64,000 nt of DNA, from contig NC_017955.1 in NCBI RefSeq assembly GCF_000306785.1, positions 3,596,001 to 3,660,000 of the forward strand. Reading direction: 5' to 3'. The translations under genes and the position numbers were made by a program. Position 1 is the stretch's first letter. Every line of letters begins with the position of its first letter. This document shows, in pieces, positions 36,438 to 45,010 of this stretch. Source of the DNA: Modestobacter italicus. Its GTDB lineage: Bacteria > Actinomycetota > Actinomycetes > Mycobacteriales > Geodermatophilaceae. Under the pieces are notes generated by a model, which was not told the DNA's origin, searched no databases, and was given only the letters and a program-made list of their open reading frames with translations.

Positions 36438-37417
36438 GGGATGAGCCCGATCTCGGTCAGGATCTGCCGCACGCGGGTCTCCTCCTCGGCGAGGAAGTCG
36501 CCGTACTCGTCCCCGGTCTGGAAGGTGTCCAGCCAGCCGTTGTTCTCCAGCGCCTCGGCCCACTCGTCGCTGTCGTGCGCGTCCTGGACCAGCGCGATCA
36601 GGTCGTCCCGGGCGTCGTCGCTCATCCCGGGGCGGGCCATCAGGCCGCGCCAGTTGGTCACCTCGACGTCGAAGCCGGACTCGACGATCGTCGGGACATC
36701 GGGGACCTGGCCGGACCGCTCGGCCGTGGAGACGGCGAGGCCCTTGAGCGTTCCGGAGGTGACCTGCTCGCCGTAGTCGGCGGTGCCGGAGATGCCGGCG
36801 GCGACCTGGTTGCCCAGCAGCGCGGCCAGCGACTCACCGCCGCCGGAGTACGGGATGTAGTTGACCTGGACGGGGTCGATGCCGGCCGCCTGGGCGAGCA
36901 GGCCGGCCAGGATCTGGTCGGTGCCGCCGGCCGAGCCGCCGGCGATCGGGGTGCCGCGGGGGTCGGCGGCCCAGGCCTCGACGAAGGCGGCCAGGTCGTC
37001 GTACGGCGACTCGGCGGGGACGACGATCAGCTCGGTCTCGCCGATCAGCTGGGCGATCGGGGTGACGTCGGAGAGCCGGGTCGAGGAGTCGTTGGTGTCG
37101 ACCGCGCCCACCATGACCAGGCCCATCATCATCAGCAGGGCGTCGTCGTCCTCGCGGGCCAGCTGGCCCAGGCCGATCGTGCCGCCGGCGCCCTCGACGT
37201 TGAACACCTGCACGTTCCGGGCCACGCCCGCCTGCTGGATCACCCGCTGCAGGGTGCGGGCCGTGGTGTCCCAGCCGCCGCCGGGGCTGGCCGGGACCAT
37301 CATCCGCAGCCGGGACAGGTCACCGGGCTGCACCACGGTGCCGGCGCACCCGGCCAGCGCCGCGAGGGCCGGGGCGGCGACGGCGCCGGCGAGGAAGGAC
37401 CTGCGACTCAACGACAC
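36434..37417 (-). CDS. tctC: Tripartite tricarboxylate transporter, substrate-binding protein TctC
   Basis: Extracytoplasmic receptor of the Bug/TctC family. The N-terminus [20 protein letters not shown] has a twin-Arg motif and is followed by the lipobox LAGC, so it is probably a Tat-exported lipoprotein. Ligand-loop features are [14 protein letters not shown] and [13 protein letters not shown]. The 327-residue length is normal. Substrate is unknown; relatives bind citrate, other carboxylates or aromatic acids. GTG 37417 follows GGAGCC. It heads the operon tctC-tctB-tctA-usp-hydrolase. Confidence 0.95.
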   Translation of the reverse strand: MSLSRRSFLAGAVAAPALAALAGCAGTVVQPGDLSRLRMMVPASPGGGWDTTARTLQRVIQQAGVARNVQVFNVEGAGGTIGLGQLAREDDDALLMMMGLVMVGAVDTNDSSTRLSDVTPIAQLIGETELIVVPAESPYDDLAAFVEAWAADPRGTPIAGGSAGGTDQILAGLLAQAAGIDPVQVNYIPYSGGGESLAALLGNQVAAGISGTADYGEQVTSGTLKGLAVSTAERSGQVPDVPTIVESGFDVEVTNWRGLMARPGMSDDARDDLIALVQDAHDSDEWAEALENNGWLDTFQTGDEYGDFLAEEETRVRQILTEIGLIP

Positions 37418-37540
37418 CGGGGGGCTCCTACCGGAGCTGCGCTGGGCACCCGGTCAGTCGAACACAGCGGGCGCTCCACCGATACCGCCGGACGGGGATC
37501 GACACCGGAGCGCGACCTGCCGCCGGAGGCCGGCCGGCCG

Positions 37541-40477
37541 TCAGCTGGCCTTCTCGCCCGCCGCGGAGGCGACCAGCTGGGCCTTCTTGCGCGGCCGCTT
37601 CTTCGCCGCCGCCGCCGGCGCGGCGGCGGCCGCCACGGCGTCCGGGTCCAGGATCTGGGCGAGGAACCGGCCGGTGTGGCTCTCCGGCACCGACGCCACG
37701 AACTCCGGCGACCCCTCGGCGACGACCATGCCGCCGCGGAAGCCACCCTCGGGACCCATGTCGATCAGCCAGTCGGCGCTCTTGATCACGTCGAGGTTGT
37801 GCTCGATGACGATGACCGAGTTGCCCTTGTCGACCAGGCCCTGGACGACCTTGAGCAGCTTGTTGATGTCCTCGAAGTGCAGCCCGGTGGTGGGCTCGTC
37901 GAGCACGTAGATGGTCCGGCCGTTGGACCGCTTCTGCAGCTCGCTGGCGAGCTTGACGCGCTGGGCCTCACCACCGGACAGCGTGGTCGCGGGCTGACCG
38001 AGCCGGACGTAGCCGAGCCCGACCTCGGTGAGCGTGCGCAGGTACCGGGAGATGGCCGGGATCGCCTCGAAGAAGTCCGCGGCCTCCTCGATCGGCATGT
38101 CCAGGACCTCGGCGACCGTCTTGCCCTTGTAGTGCACCTCGAGGGTCTCCCGGTTGAACCGGGCGCCCTTGCACACCTCGCAGGGGACGTAGACGTCGGG
38201 CAGGAAGTTCATCTCGATCTTCAGCGTGCCGTCGCCGGAGCAGGCCTCGCACCGGCCGCCCTTGACGTTGAAGGAGAACCGGCCCGGCTGGTAGCCGCGG
38301 ACCTTGGCCTCGGTCGTGCTGGCGAACAGCTTGCGGACGTGGTCCCAGACGCCGGTGTAGGTCGCCGGGTTGGACCGCGGGGTGCGGCCGATCGGCGACT
38401 GGTCGACACCGACGACCTTGTCCAGCTGGTCCAGGCCGGTGATGGTGCGGTGCCGGCCGGGCACCATGCGGGCGCGGTTCAGCTCATTGGCCAGCGTCGT
38501 GTAGAGGATGTCGTTGACCAGGCTGGACTTGCCCGAGCCCGACACACCGGTGACCGCGACCAGCACCCCGAGCGGGAAGGCCACGTCGATCCCGCGGAGG
38601 GTGTTCTCCCGGGCGCCCTTGACCACCAGCTCCCGGCCCGGGACGGGCTCGCGACGGATCGCCGGGATGGTGATCTCCCGGCGGCCGGAGAGGTACTGGC
38701 CGGTGATCGACCGCTCGCTGGCCAGCAGGTCGTCGTAGGTGCCGCTGACGACGACCTCGCCGCCGTGCTCGCCGGCGCCGGGGCCGATGTCGACGATCCA
38801 GTCCGCCTGCTTGATGGTGTCCTCGTCGTGCTCGACGACGATGAGCGTGTTGCCCATGTCGCGCAGCCGCACGAGCGTCTCGATCAGCCGGACGTTGTCG
38901 CGCTGGTGCAGCCCGATCGAGGGCTCGTCGAGCACGTAGAGGACGCCGACCAGGCCGGACCCGATCTGGGTGGCCAGCCGGATCCGCTGCGCCTCGCCGC
39001 CGGCCAGGGTGGCGGCCGGCCGGTCGAGGGAGAGGTAGTCCAGGCCGACGTCGACGAGGAAGGACAGCCGGGCCTGGATCTCGCGCAGCACGCGGTCGGC
39101 GATCGCCTTCTCGCGGCCACCGAGCTCCAGGGCGCCCAGCCACTCCGACGCGTCGCCGATCGACAGGCCGGTGACCTCGGCGATGGAGCGGCCGTTGAGC
39201 TTGACGGCGAGGATCTCCGGCTTGAGCCGGGTGCCGTGGCAGACCGGGCAGGGCACGTCCCGCATGTAGCCCTCGTACTTGTCCTTCATGAACTCGCTGT
39301 CGGTGTCCTCGTGGCGGCGCTCGAGGAAGGGCAGCACGCCCTCGAAGGCGGCGTAGTAGCTGCGCTCGCGGCCGTAGCGGTTCTTGTAGCGGACGTGCAC
39401 CTGGTCCGGCGACCCGTGCAGCACGGCCTTCTGGACCTTGGCCGGGAGCTGCTCCCACGGGGTGTTCATGGAGAAGCCGATCATGTCGGCGAGGCCGCCG
39501 AGCAGCCGCTGGAAGTACTCGTTGCTCATCGACCCGGCCCACGGCGCGATCGCGCCCTCGCCGAGGCTCTTCTGCGGGTCCGGCACGACGAGGTCGGGGT
39601 CGACCTCCTTGCGGGTGCCGATGCCGGTGCACTCCGGGCAGGCGCCGAACGGGGAGTTGAAGGAGAACGAGCGGGGCTCGAGCGCCTCGAAGGACAGCCC
39701 GTCGTCGATGCAGGCGAGGTGCTCGGAGAAGGTGCGCTCGCGCTGCGGGTCGTCCTCGGCGAGGTCGACGAAGTCGAGCACGACGAGGCCGCCGGCCAGG
39801 CCGAGCGCGGTCTCGACCGAGTCGGTGAGCCGGCGCTTGGCGCTCTCCTTGACGGTGAGCCGGTCGACGATCACCTCGATCGTGTGCTTCTCCTGCTTCT
39901 TGAGCTTCGGCGGCTCGGTCAGCGGGTGCACGGTGCCGTCGACCCGGACCCGGGAGAAGCCCTGGGTCTGCAGCGAGCTGAACAGGTCGACGTACTCGCC
40001 CTTGCGGGCCCGGACGACGGGGGCCAGCACCTGGAAGCGGGTGCCCTCCTCCATCCCCAGCACCTGGTCGACGATCTGCTGCGGGGTCTGCCGGGAGATC
40101 GGCTTGCCGCAGTTGGGGCAGTGCGGCTGGCCGGCGCGGGCGTAGAGCAGCCGGAGGTAGTCGTAGACCTCGGTGATCGTGCCGACGGTCGACCGCGGGT
40201 TCCGGTTGGTCGACTTCTGGTCGATCGACACCGCCGGGGACAGGCCCTCGATGAAGTCGACGTCCGGCTTGTCCATCTGCCCCAGGAACTGGCGGGCGTA
40301 GGCCGACAGCGACTCGACGTAGCGGCGCTGACCCTCGGCGAAGATCGTGTCGAAGGCCAGGCTGGACTTGCCCGAGCCGGAGAGCCCCGTGAACACGATC
40401 ATCGCGTCACGGGGCAGGTCGATGTGGACGTCCTTGAGGTTGTGCTCTCGGGCGCCGCGGACGACGAGCCGGTCCAT
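37541..40477 (-). CDS. uvrA: UvrA, excinuclease ABC subunit A
   Basis: Damage-recognition ATPase of nucleotide excision repair. The 978 residues hold two ABC modules, each split by insertions: Walker [16 protein letters not shown] near residue 30 and [15 protein letters not shown] in the second half; Zn sites CPNCG, CPVCHG and CEAC...CEVCKG; signatures [12 protein letters not shown] and [12 protein letters not shown]. The C-terminal 35 residues are an Ala/Lys-rich tail. Start ATG 40477 after ACAGGGATC. The upstream region contains a TGCTGG triplicate but no clear SOS box. Confidence 0.98.
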   Translation of the reverse strand: MDRLVVRGAREHNLKDVHIDLPRDAMIVFTGLSGSGKSSLAFDTIFAEGQRRYVESLSAYARQFLGQMDKPDVDFIEGLSPAVSIDQKSTNRNPRSTVGTITEVYDYLRLLYARAGQPHCPNCGKPISRQTPQQIVDQVLGMEEGTRFQVLAPVVRARKGEYVDLFSSLQTQGFSRVRVDGTVHPLTEPPKLKKQEKHTIEVIVDRLTVKESAKRRLTDSVETALGLAGGLVVLDFVDLAEDDPQRERTFSEHLACIDDGLSFEALEPRSFSFNSPFGACPECTGIGTRKEVDPDLVVPDPQKSLGEGAIAPWAGSMSNEYFQRLLGGLADMIGFSMNTPWEQLPAKVQKAVLHGSPDQVHVRYKNRYGRERSYYAAFEGVLPFLERRHEDTDSEFMKDKYEGYMRDVPCPVCHGTRLKPEILAVKLNGRSIAEVTGLSIGDASEWLGALELGGREKAIADRVLREIQARLSFLVDVGLDYLSLDRPAATLAGGEAQRIRLATQIGSGLVGVLYVLDEPSIGLHQRDNVRLIETLVRLRDMGNTLIVVEHDEDTIKQADWIVDIGPGAGEHGGEVVVSGTYDDLLASERSITGQYLSGRREITIPAIRREPVPGRELVVKGARENTLRGIDVAFPLGVLVAVTGVSGSGKSSLVNDILYTTLANELNRARMVPGRHRTITGLDQLDKVVGVDQSPIGRTPRSNPATYTGVWDHVRKLFASTTEAKVRGYQPGRFSFNVKGGRCEACSGDGTLKIEMNFLPDVYVPCEVCKGARFNRETLEVHYKGKTVAEVLDMPIEEAADFFEAIPAISRYLRTLTEVGLGYVRLGQPATTLSGGEAQRVKLASELQKRSNGRTIYVLDEPTTGLHFEDINKLLKVVQGLVDKGNSVIVIEHNLDVIKSADWLIDMGPEGGFRGGMVVAEGSPEFVASVPESHTGRFLAQILDPDAVAAAAAPAAAAKKRPRKKAQLVASAAGEKAS

Positions 40478-40499
40478 GTGATCCCTGTCGGTCGCAGTG

Positions 40500-40517
40500 T
40501 GCTGGTGCTGGTGCTGG
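40500..40517. repeat. Short tandem repeat TGCTGG x3
   Basis: Three perfect 6-bp units lie 22 bp upstream of the uvrA start codon (on the opposite strand), in the 5' leader. Such repeats can slip and alter leader length; there is no evidence here that it matters. Confidence 0.5.
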
Positions 40518-40684
40518 CCCGTTCGCGGCGGGGCGAGGGCCAGTGGTGCGGGGCGGGGTGCTGAGGGGCGGAGCGGTGGCCGCGTGTTCATCGACCAGTC
40601 GAACGGTGTGCCGGGAGGGAGGCTTCCCGGGGTGGCGTGTCGCGCGGGTCTCCCCGGCGGGCGGCGCTGCCCGGGTGGGCAGGG

Positions 40685-42116
40685 TCAGCCGGTGCGGCTC
40701 CCGGCCGGCTGGTCGGGCACGAAGACGGGTGCGTGCCGGCGCCAGGGCAGCCGGCGCTCCACCTCCCCGGCCAGCCAGAGTAGCCGCGTCTCGGACCCGG
40801 CCGCGCCGACGAGCTGGACCGAGCTGGGCAGGCCCTCCCGGCCCGGGCCGGCCGGCAGCACGAGGGCCGGCAGCCCGGCCAGGTTCCAGGCCGATGCCCA
40901 CGGCGCCCAGCGCGCGTTGGCCGCGATGTTGGCCGCGAAGCCGCGCTCGTGCCAGGGCCGGGCGGGCAGCGGCGGCCCGGTGACGACCGGCGTGAGCAGC
41001 ACGTCGACGTCGGTGAAGAAGTCGGCCATCCGCGCCCGGAACGCCGCCGCGGTGCCCGGCCGCACCAGCCCGGCGCGGCGCACCCAGCGGCCGAGCCGGG
41101 CGTGGGTGCGGCTGCGCGGCTCCATCGCCGCCGGGTCCAGGCCCAGCGCCTCGGCATCGGAATCGGCCCCGGCCAGCCACCGGGCGACGGTGCCGAACGC
41201 GGCGGCCGGGGTGACCACCGGGTCCTTGCGCAGCACCGTGTGCCCGGCCGCCCGCAGCTCGGCGACCACCGCGTCGACGGCGGCCCGGCCGGCGGCGTCC
41301 AGCCGGACCCCGGGCACCGGCGACCGGGTCGAGACGGCGATCCGCAGCGGGGCGGCGGGTGCCTCCGGCTCGGCTGTCGGCCGGCCGGCGACGACGGCCA
41401 GGCCGACCGCGAGGTCGGCGGCGGTGGTCGCCAGGACGCCGTTCTCCGCCATCCCGGACCACGCGTCGGCGCCCACCGGGCCGGGCACCACACCGCGACC
41501 CGGTTTCAGCGTGACCAGCCCGCAGGCCGCCGCGGGCAGCCGCAGCGAGCCCATCCCGTCGTTGCCGTGGGCGAGCGGCACCACTCCGGCGGCGACCGCG
41601 GCCGCGCTGCCGCCGGAGGACCCCCCGGCGGAGCGCGCCGTGTCCCAGGGGTTGCGGGTGACCGTGCCGGGACCGTCGGTGGCGCCGTAGAGGCACAGCT
41701 CGGGGACCCGGGTGATGCCGACGACGACCGCGCCGGCGGCCCGGAGCCGGGCGACGACGGGGTGGTCGGCGGTGGCCGGGTCGGGCGTGTGGGCCCGGGA
41801 GCCGTCGGTGGCGACCTCGCCGGTGACCGCGACGTTGTCCTTGACCGCGACCGGCACGCCGGCGAGCGGCAGCTCCCCCCGCCTGCGGGGAGGCGTCGAC
41901 GGCGGCCGCCTCGGCGAGCGCGGCGGCGGTGCGCACCACCCGGAAGGCGCCGATCCGCGGCTCGACGTCGGCGAGGTGGGCGAGGTGGGCGCGGACCACC
42001 TCGACGGCGGACAGCTCACCCGACCGGACCCGGGCGGCGATCTCGGTGGCCGGCAGCCCGACGAGGGACCGGTCGGCGACCTCGGGGTCCGGCGCCCGGC
42101 CTGCACTAGCGTCCAT
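40685..42116 (-). pseudogene. Amidase-signature family protein, interrupted by a frameshift
   Basis: The N-terminal 80 residues (MDASAGRAPDPEVADRSLVG...AAALAEAAAVDASP) are in one frame, the remainder (ELPLAGVPVAVKDNVAV onward) in another. The break is at a run of six C on the plus strand (41875-41880); with five C the frame continues as DASPQAGELPLAGVP. The catalytic Lys (AVKDN) and Ser-cisSer region (AGGSSGGSAAAVAAG) are intact in the second frame, as is the C-terminus, so decay is limited to one base. It may be a sequencing error, a recent mutation or a slipping homopolymer. The intact protein would be a GatA-like amidase of about 475 residues with unknown substrate. ATG 42116 lies 7 nt after a TAGGTT -10 box. 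Confidence 0.85.
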
Positions 42117-42123
42117 GCGGTCG

Positions 42124-42129
42124 AACCTA
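42124..42129 (-). promoter_or_regulatory. -10 box for leaderless amidase mRNA
   Basis: TAGGTT lies 7 nt upstream of the amidase ATG with no ribosome binding site between. Confidence 0.5.
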
Positions 42130-42163
42130 ACCGGGGTCACCGACAGTCTCAGATCGGAGCGCG

Positions 42164-42829
42164 ATGAGCGGGCAGCCGTACACCGGGGACGTGCAGGTCG
42201 GCGGGCCGGCCGACGTCCGGGAGCTCCCCGGGCTGACCATCACCAAGCTGGCCGTCAGCGAGATGGCGAACAACGCCTACCTGCTCACCTCCCCCGCCAC
42301 CGGGGAGTCGCTGCTGGTCGACGCCGCGGCCGAACCGGCGGCGCTGCTGGAGCTGGTCGCCGGTGCCGACGTGCGCACCGTGGTGACCACGCACGGGCAC
42401 TGGGACCACCACCGCGCGCTCCCCCAGGTGGTCGAGGCGACCGGGGCGGAGACCGTCGCGCACCCCGCCGACGCGGCCGACCTGCCCGTCCCGGTGACCC
42501 ACCCGGTCGAGCACGGCGACACGGTCGCCGTCGGGGACCAGGTGCTGGAGGTGGTGCACCTGCGCGGGCACACGCCCGGCAGCATCACGCTGGTCTGGCG
42601 GGGGCCCGAGGGCGCCGGCACCCACGTCTGGACCGGGGACAGCCTCTTCCCGGGGGGCCCTGGGAGGACAACGAGCCCGACCGACTTCACATCGCTGATG
42701 GACGACCTGGAGGAGCGGATCTTCGAACGGTTCGACGACTCGACGTGGATCTATCCCGGCCATGGCAAGGACAGCACGCTCGGGACCGAGCGCCCTCACC
42801 TCGGTGAGTGGCGCGCTCGCGGTTGGTGA
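42164..42829 (+). CDS. MBL-fold metallohydrolase (glyoxalase II-like) with exchanged 3' end
   Basis: The 221 residues contain the metal site T-H77-x-H79-x-D81-H82, then H136 (RGHTPGS), D159 (TGDS) and H200 (YPGHG), as in glyoxalase II-like hydrolases. Substrate unknown. The part up to L161-F162-P163-G164-G165 has the codon use of its neighbours. After it the DNA has more A/T in third positions, and residues 166-221 (SPTDFTSLMDDLEERIFERF...) differ from the version of the same C-terminus found 1 kb downstream at 43670-43855, which reads as the native end. The present gene therefore looks like a chimera whose 3' third came with foreign DNA. It is still a full-length open frame and probably functional. 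Confidence 0.9.
   Translation: MSGQPYTGDVQVGGPADVRELPGLTITKLAVSEMANNAYLLTSPATGESLLVDAAAEPAALLELVAGADVRTVVTTHGHWDHHRALPQVVEATGAETVAHPADAADLPVPVTHPVEHGDTVAVGDQVLEVVHLRGHTPGSITLVWRGPEGAGTHVWTGDSLFPGGPGRTTSPTDFTSLMDDLEERIFERFDDSTWIYPGHGKDSTLGTERPHLGEWRARGW
42644..42829 (+). repeat. MBL 3'-end repeat, copy 1 (fused to the hydrolase gene)
   Basis: From the LFPGG codons to the stop; 183 nt from the F codon. Encodes LFPGGPGRTT...WIYPGHGKDSTLGTERPHLGEWRARGW. It is homologous along its length to copies 2 and 3 but clearly diverged from both. Confidence 0.85.
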
Positions 42830-42833
42830 TCAC

Positions 42834-43277
42834 GTGACCTTCGGGGCCGACGAGATGGAGTTCCTGCGCTCCCATGGGATCGCTCGGCTGGCGACGTTGG
42901 GGGAGGACGATCAGCCCGACGTCGTACCGGTCGCCTGCGAGTTCGACGGTGCGTACTTCTGGGTCGGCGGCTCTGGTGAGAGCGTCCTGAGGACCCGCAA
43001 GGTCAGCAACGTGCGAGCCGGACGTCGCAAGGTCGCGCTGGTGGTGGATGACCTGCCGTCCTTCGACCCGTTCGTCGCGCGCGGGATCAGGGTCTACGGC
43101 GTGGCCGACGGTCCCGTGGAGCGGGTCGGGATGGTGGGTCCAGGTCTGTATCTGCGCATCACCCCGCATGTCTCCTGGAGCTGGAACATGGCCGGCGAGC
43201 CGGTCGGCGCAACCTGGTACGAGACGCGACGGGCGGTTCACGACGGCTCCGGGAGCGGCGCGGACGATCTCAGTTGA
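42834..43277 (+). CDS. PPOX-class, F420-type split-barrel flavoprotein-like protein
   Basis: The 147-residue sequence has the split-barrel pattern of the PPOX class F420-dependent oxidoreductases: FLRSHGIARLATLGEDDQPDVVPV, then VLRTRKVSNVRAGRRKVALVVDDLPSFDPFVARGIRVYG. These proteins bind F420 or a flavin and reduce small molecules; the substrate is unknown. The start is GTG 42834, 4 bp after the hydrolase stop, with no good ribosome binding site, so it may depend on translational coupling. Codon use (GAT, GTA, TTG, TCG) is less GC-biased than in the neighbours. It lies between two copies of the MBL 3' end and is probably acquired. Confidence 0.85.
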   Translation: MTFGADEMEFLRSHGIARLATLGEDDQPDVVPVACEFDGAYFWVGGSGESVLRTRKVSNVRAGRRKVALVVDDLPSFDPFVARGIRVYGVADGPVERVGMVGPGLYLRITPHVSWSWNMAGEPVGATWYETRRAVHDGSGSGADDLS

Positions 43278-43288
43278 CTGCGTCGACC

Positions 43289-43473
43289 CTCTTTCCCGGC
43301 GGCCTGGGCAAGACCCGGTCGCCGAACGACTCCACCAGCCTGATCAGCGACGTCGAGCAGCGGCTGTTCGGCACGCTGCCCGACGACACCCGGGTCCATC
43401 CCGGCCCGGCAGGGACACGACGCTGGGCGCCCAGCGCCCCCCACCTCGGGAGTGGAGCAAGCGCGGCTGGTGA
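43289..43473 (+). pseudogene. MBL 3'-end repeat, copy 2 (degenerate)
   Basis: Starts 11 bp after the PPOX stop with LFPGGLGKTRSPNDSTSL, continues ISDVEQRLFGTLPDDTRVHPG, then loses frame by a 1-bp deletion in the PGHG motif and has two further compensating indels before RGW-stop. It lacks the metal-binding His and any 5' gene body, so it is a remnant. It shares no long identity with copy 1 or 3, so it is not a recent duplication. Confidence 0.8.
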
Positions 43474-43489
43474 CCCCGTGCAGGCGGCC

Positions 43490-43650
43490 AGGGACGATCG
43501 GCACAGCTCCACGACGATGGTGGTCGTGACGTCGATGTCCCCGACGACGGTGCCCGTGCCCTCGATGCGGATGAAGTGCTCCCCCGGGGGCAGCGGGTGC
43601 AGCAGGGCAACCCAGCCGTGCCCGACCGAGAGCGCGTGGGGGCCTGTTGC
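43490..43650 (-). pseudogene. Fragment of an unknown protein gene, inverted between MBL copies 2 and 3
   Basis: On the minus strand the segment HGWVALLHPLPPGEHFIRIEG followed by TGTVVGDIDVTTTIVVE reads like the last beta strands of a secreted beta-sandwich protein. No start codon, gene body or clear stop context is present. It is the only recognisable content of the 196 bp between copies 2 and 3 and looks like the remains of a second captured gene. Confidence 0.4.
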
Positions 43651-43669
43651 CTGGTGAGCACCGCGCCCG

Positions 43670-43855
43670 TTCCCCGGCGGGGTCGGAAACACCCAGCAGG
43701 ACGCCGCCCGGTTCGCCAGCCTGATCGACGACGTGGAGGCCCGGCTGTTCGGCGAGCTCCCGGACGACACCTGGGTGTACCCCGGGCACGGGAAGGACAC
43801 GACGCTCGGCGCCGAGCGGCCGCACCTGGCGGAGTGGCGCGAGCGCGGCTGGTAG
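43670..43855 (+). pseudogene. MBL 3'-end repeat, copy 3 (probable native end of the hydrolase gene)
   Basis: Open for 61 codons plus stop from FPGGVGNTQQDAARFASL through IDDVEARLFGELPDDTWVYPGHGKDTTLGAERPHLAEWRERGW. Its codons are GC-biased like the genome and its protein sequence is the typical C-terminus of actinobacterial members of this hydrolase family. No start codon precedes it in a sensible position; it appears to be the original 3' end, detached by insertion of the preceding 0.8 kb. Confidence 0.8.
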
Positions 43856-43974
43856 CCGGTCGCGGGTCTGCGGTCGCCGGTTCGATCGCGCACGACCGGG
43901 TAGATGTCGATCGATGCCGTCCGGCGTCCGTCGCGGCCCGACGGCCGCGGCCCGACCGACCCCAGGAGACACCC

Positions 43975-44223
43975 GTGTCCATGACGAGCAACGACGCCGC
44001 CACCGGCGGCCGGGACATCAAGGCCCACGAGACCACCAGCTTCGCCGACCTCGGCAAGGAGATGTGGTCCTACCTCACCGGCAAGGGCGCGGCGATCAAC
44101 TACCAGTTCGTCGACATGGTGGTCGAGGTGCCGCGGGAGACCGGCTCGGACGCCCCCCGCGCGACCTGGAAGCTGAACGGCACGCTGCGGATCACCACCG
44201 CCGAGAACGCCAGCAACGGATGA
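43975..44223 (+). CDS. Small protein of unknown function (82 residues)
   Basis: I do not recognise this protein. It contains HETTSFADLGKEMWSYLTGKGAAINYQFVDMVVEVP and ends APRATWKLNGTLRITTAENASNG, a short soluble alpha+beta sequence. GTG 43975 has CCAGGAGAC at good distance; ATG 43981 is an alternative. Its stop overlaps the start of the next gene (ATGA), so the two form a coupled pair and probably act together. Confidence 0.7.
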   Translation: MSMTSNDAATGGRDIKAHETTSFADLGKEMWSYLTGKGAAINYQFVDMVVEVPRETGSDAPRATWKLNGTLRITTAENASNG

Positions 44224-44660
44224 CCGCGGAGGTGACCCGCCTCGACGTGACCGCCGACCTGTCCCTGGAGGTCGACGGCGCGCCCGTGCGGGTCACCGCC
44301 CAGGGCGGTGAGCTGGACGTGGTCGCCGACGACGTCCGCGGCTTCGTGCTCGCCCTCCGGGCGGCGGCCACCGCGCGGGCCGGCGTCGCGCCGGGCCGGG
44401 CCGACGTCGGCGACCTGGCCGACGCCCTGGCCGGCGCCGGGCTCACCGCCCGGCTGCGCTCCCCGGCCCAGGACGTCGTCACCGTCGGCGCGGGCGTCGA
44501 CTCCGCCCTCGGCGGTCTGCTGCTGGGCACCCGGCTGGCCCGGCCCGACGCGCTCGGCATCGTGCGGGCCAGCGTCCGGGCGCGCGCCGTCGAGGCGACG
44601 GCGGCCGGCGCGCTGCTGCTCGTCGGCCTCGCCGTGCTCCGCCGCCGGGCCGGTCGCTAG
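44220..44660 (+). CDS. Unknown protein with C-terminal membrane anchor (146 residues)
   Basis: Not recognised. The first 100 residues are predicted soluble (LDVTADLSLEVDGAPVRVTAQGGELDVVADD, then helices), and the C-terminus AVEATAAGALLLVGLAVLRRRAGR is a single membrane span with a positive tail, so the protein is probably tail-anchored with the soluble part inside. ATG 44220 overlaps the preceding stop. Its TAG shares the palindrome CTAG with the stop of the convergent gene. Confidence 0.7.
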   Translation: MTAEVTRLDVTADLSLEVDGAPVRVTAQGGELDVVADDVRGFVLALRAAATARAGVAPGRADVGDLADALAGAGLTARLRSPAQDVVTVGAGVDSALGGLLLGTRLARPDALGIVRASVRARAVEATAAGALLLVGLAVLRRRAGR

Positions 44661-44941
44661 GACTCGTCCTCGAACAGCTCGACCAGCTCGTCCGCCGTCC
44701 CGGCCACGTGCAGCGGCACGACCGACACCGACCAGTCGGGACGGCGGTCGTCGAGGTCGACGGCCAGGTCCCAGGCGGCGCGTGCGGTGAGCGGGCCGAA
44801 GCACGCGTCGTCGCCGTCCTCGCTGACCGCGATCTCGACCAGCCAGGTGTCGGACAGGTCGGCGGCGAGCTCGGCGAAGTCGGGCTCGCTCTCCTCGTCG
44901 GGCTCGGGAGAGTCGGCCTGGACGGGGTAGATGAGCGCCAT
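44657..44941 (-). CDS. Small acidic protein of unknown function (94 residues)
   Basis: Not recognised. Very acidic (EPDEESEPDFAELAADLSD, AWDLAVDLDDRRPDW, ADELVELFEDES) with no membrane segment or motif. ATG 44941 lies 6 nt after TAGCGT, which suggests a leaderless mRNA, and this supports the gene being real. It is convergent with the membrane-anchored protein and the two stop codons overlap in CTAG. Confidence 0.65.
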   Translation of the reverse strand: MALIYPVQADSPEPDEESEPDFAELAADLSDTWLVEIAVSEDGDDACFGPLTARAAWDLAVDLDDRRPDWSVSVVPLHVAGTADELVELFEDES

Positions 44942-44947
44942 CCGTGC

Positions 44948-44953
44948 ACGCTA
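44948..44953 (-). promoter_or_regulatory. -10 box for leaderless mRNA of the 94-residue protein
   Basis: TAGCGT lies 6 nt upstream of ATG 44941. Confidence 0.5.
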
Positions 44954-45010
44954 GGCCCACCGCCGGGCTGCGGGAACGGCGGCGCTCCCGCCTTCCCGCC
45001 GGTGATCGGG

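Noticed and set aside
40478..40684. Possible LexA/SOS box upstream of uvrA (TCGAAC at 40597-40602)
   Set aside because: Only one half-site is present; the partner half does not match GTTCGA at the required spacing.
42164..43855. The MBL locus as an integron or integrative element
   Set aside because: No recombinase, attC-like hairpin or direct-repeat attachment pair beyond the LFPGG codons was found; I report it only as a capture-like pattern.
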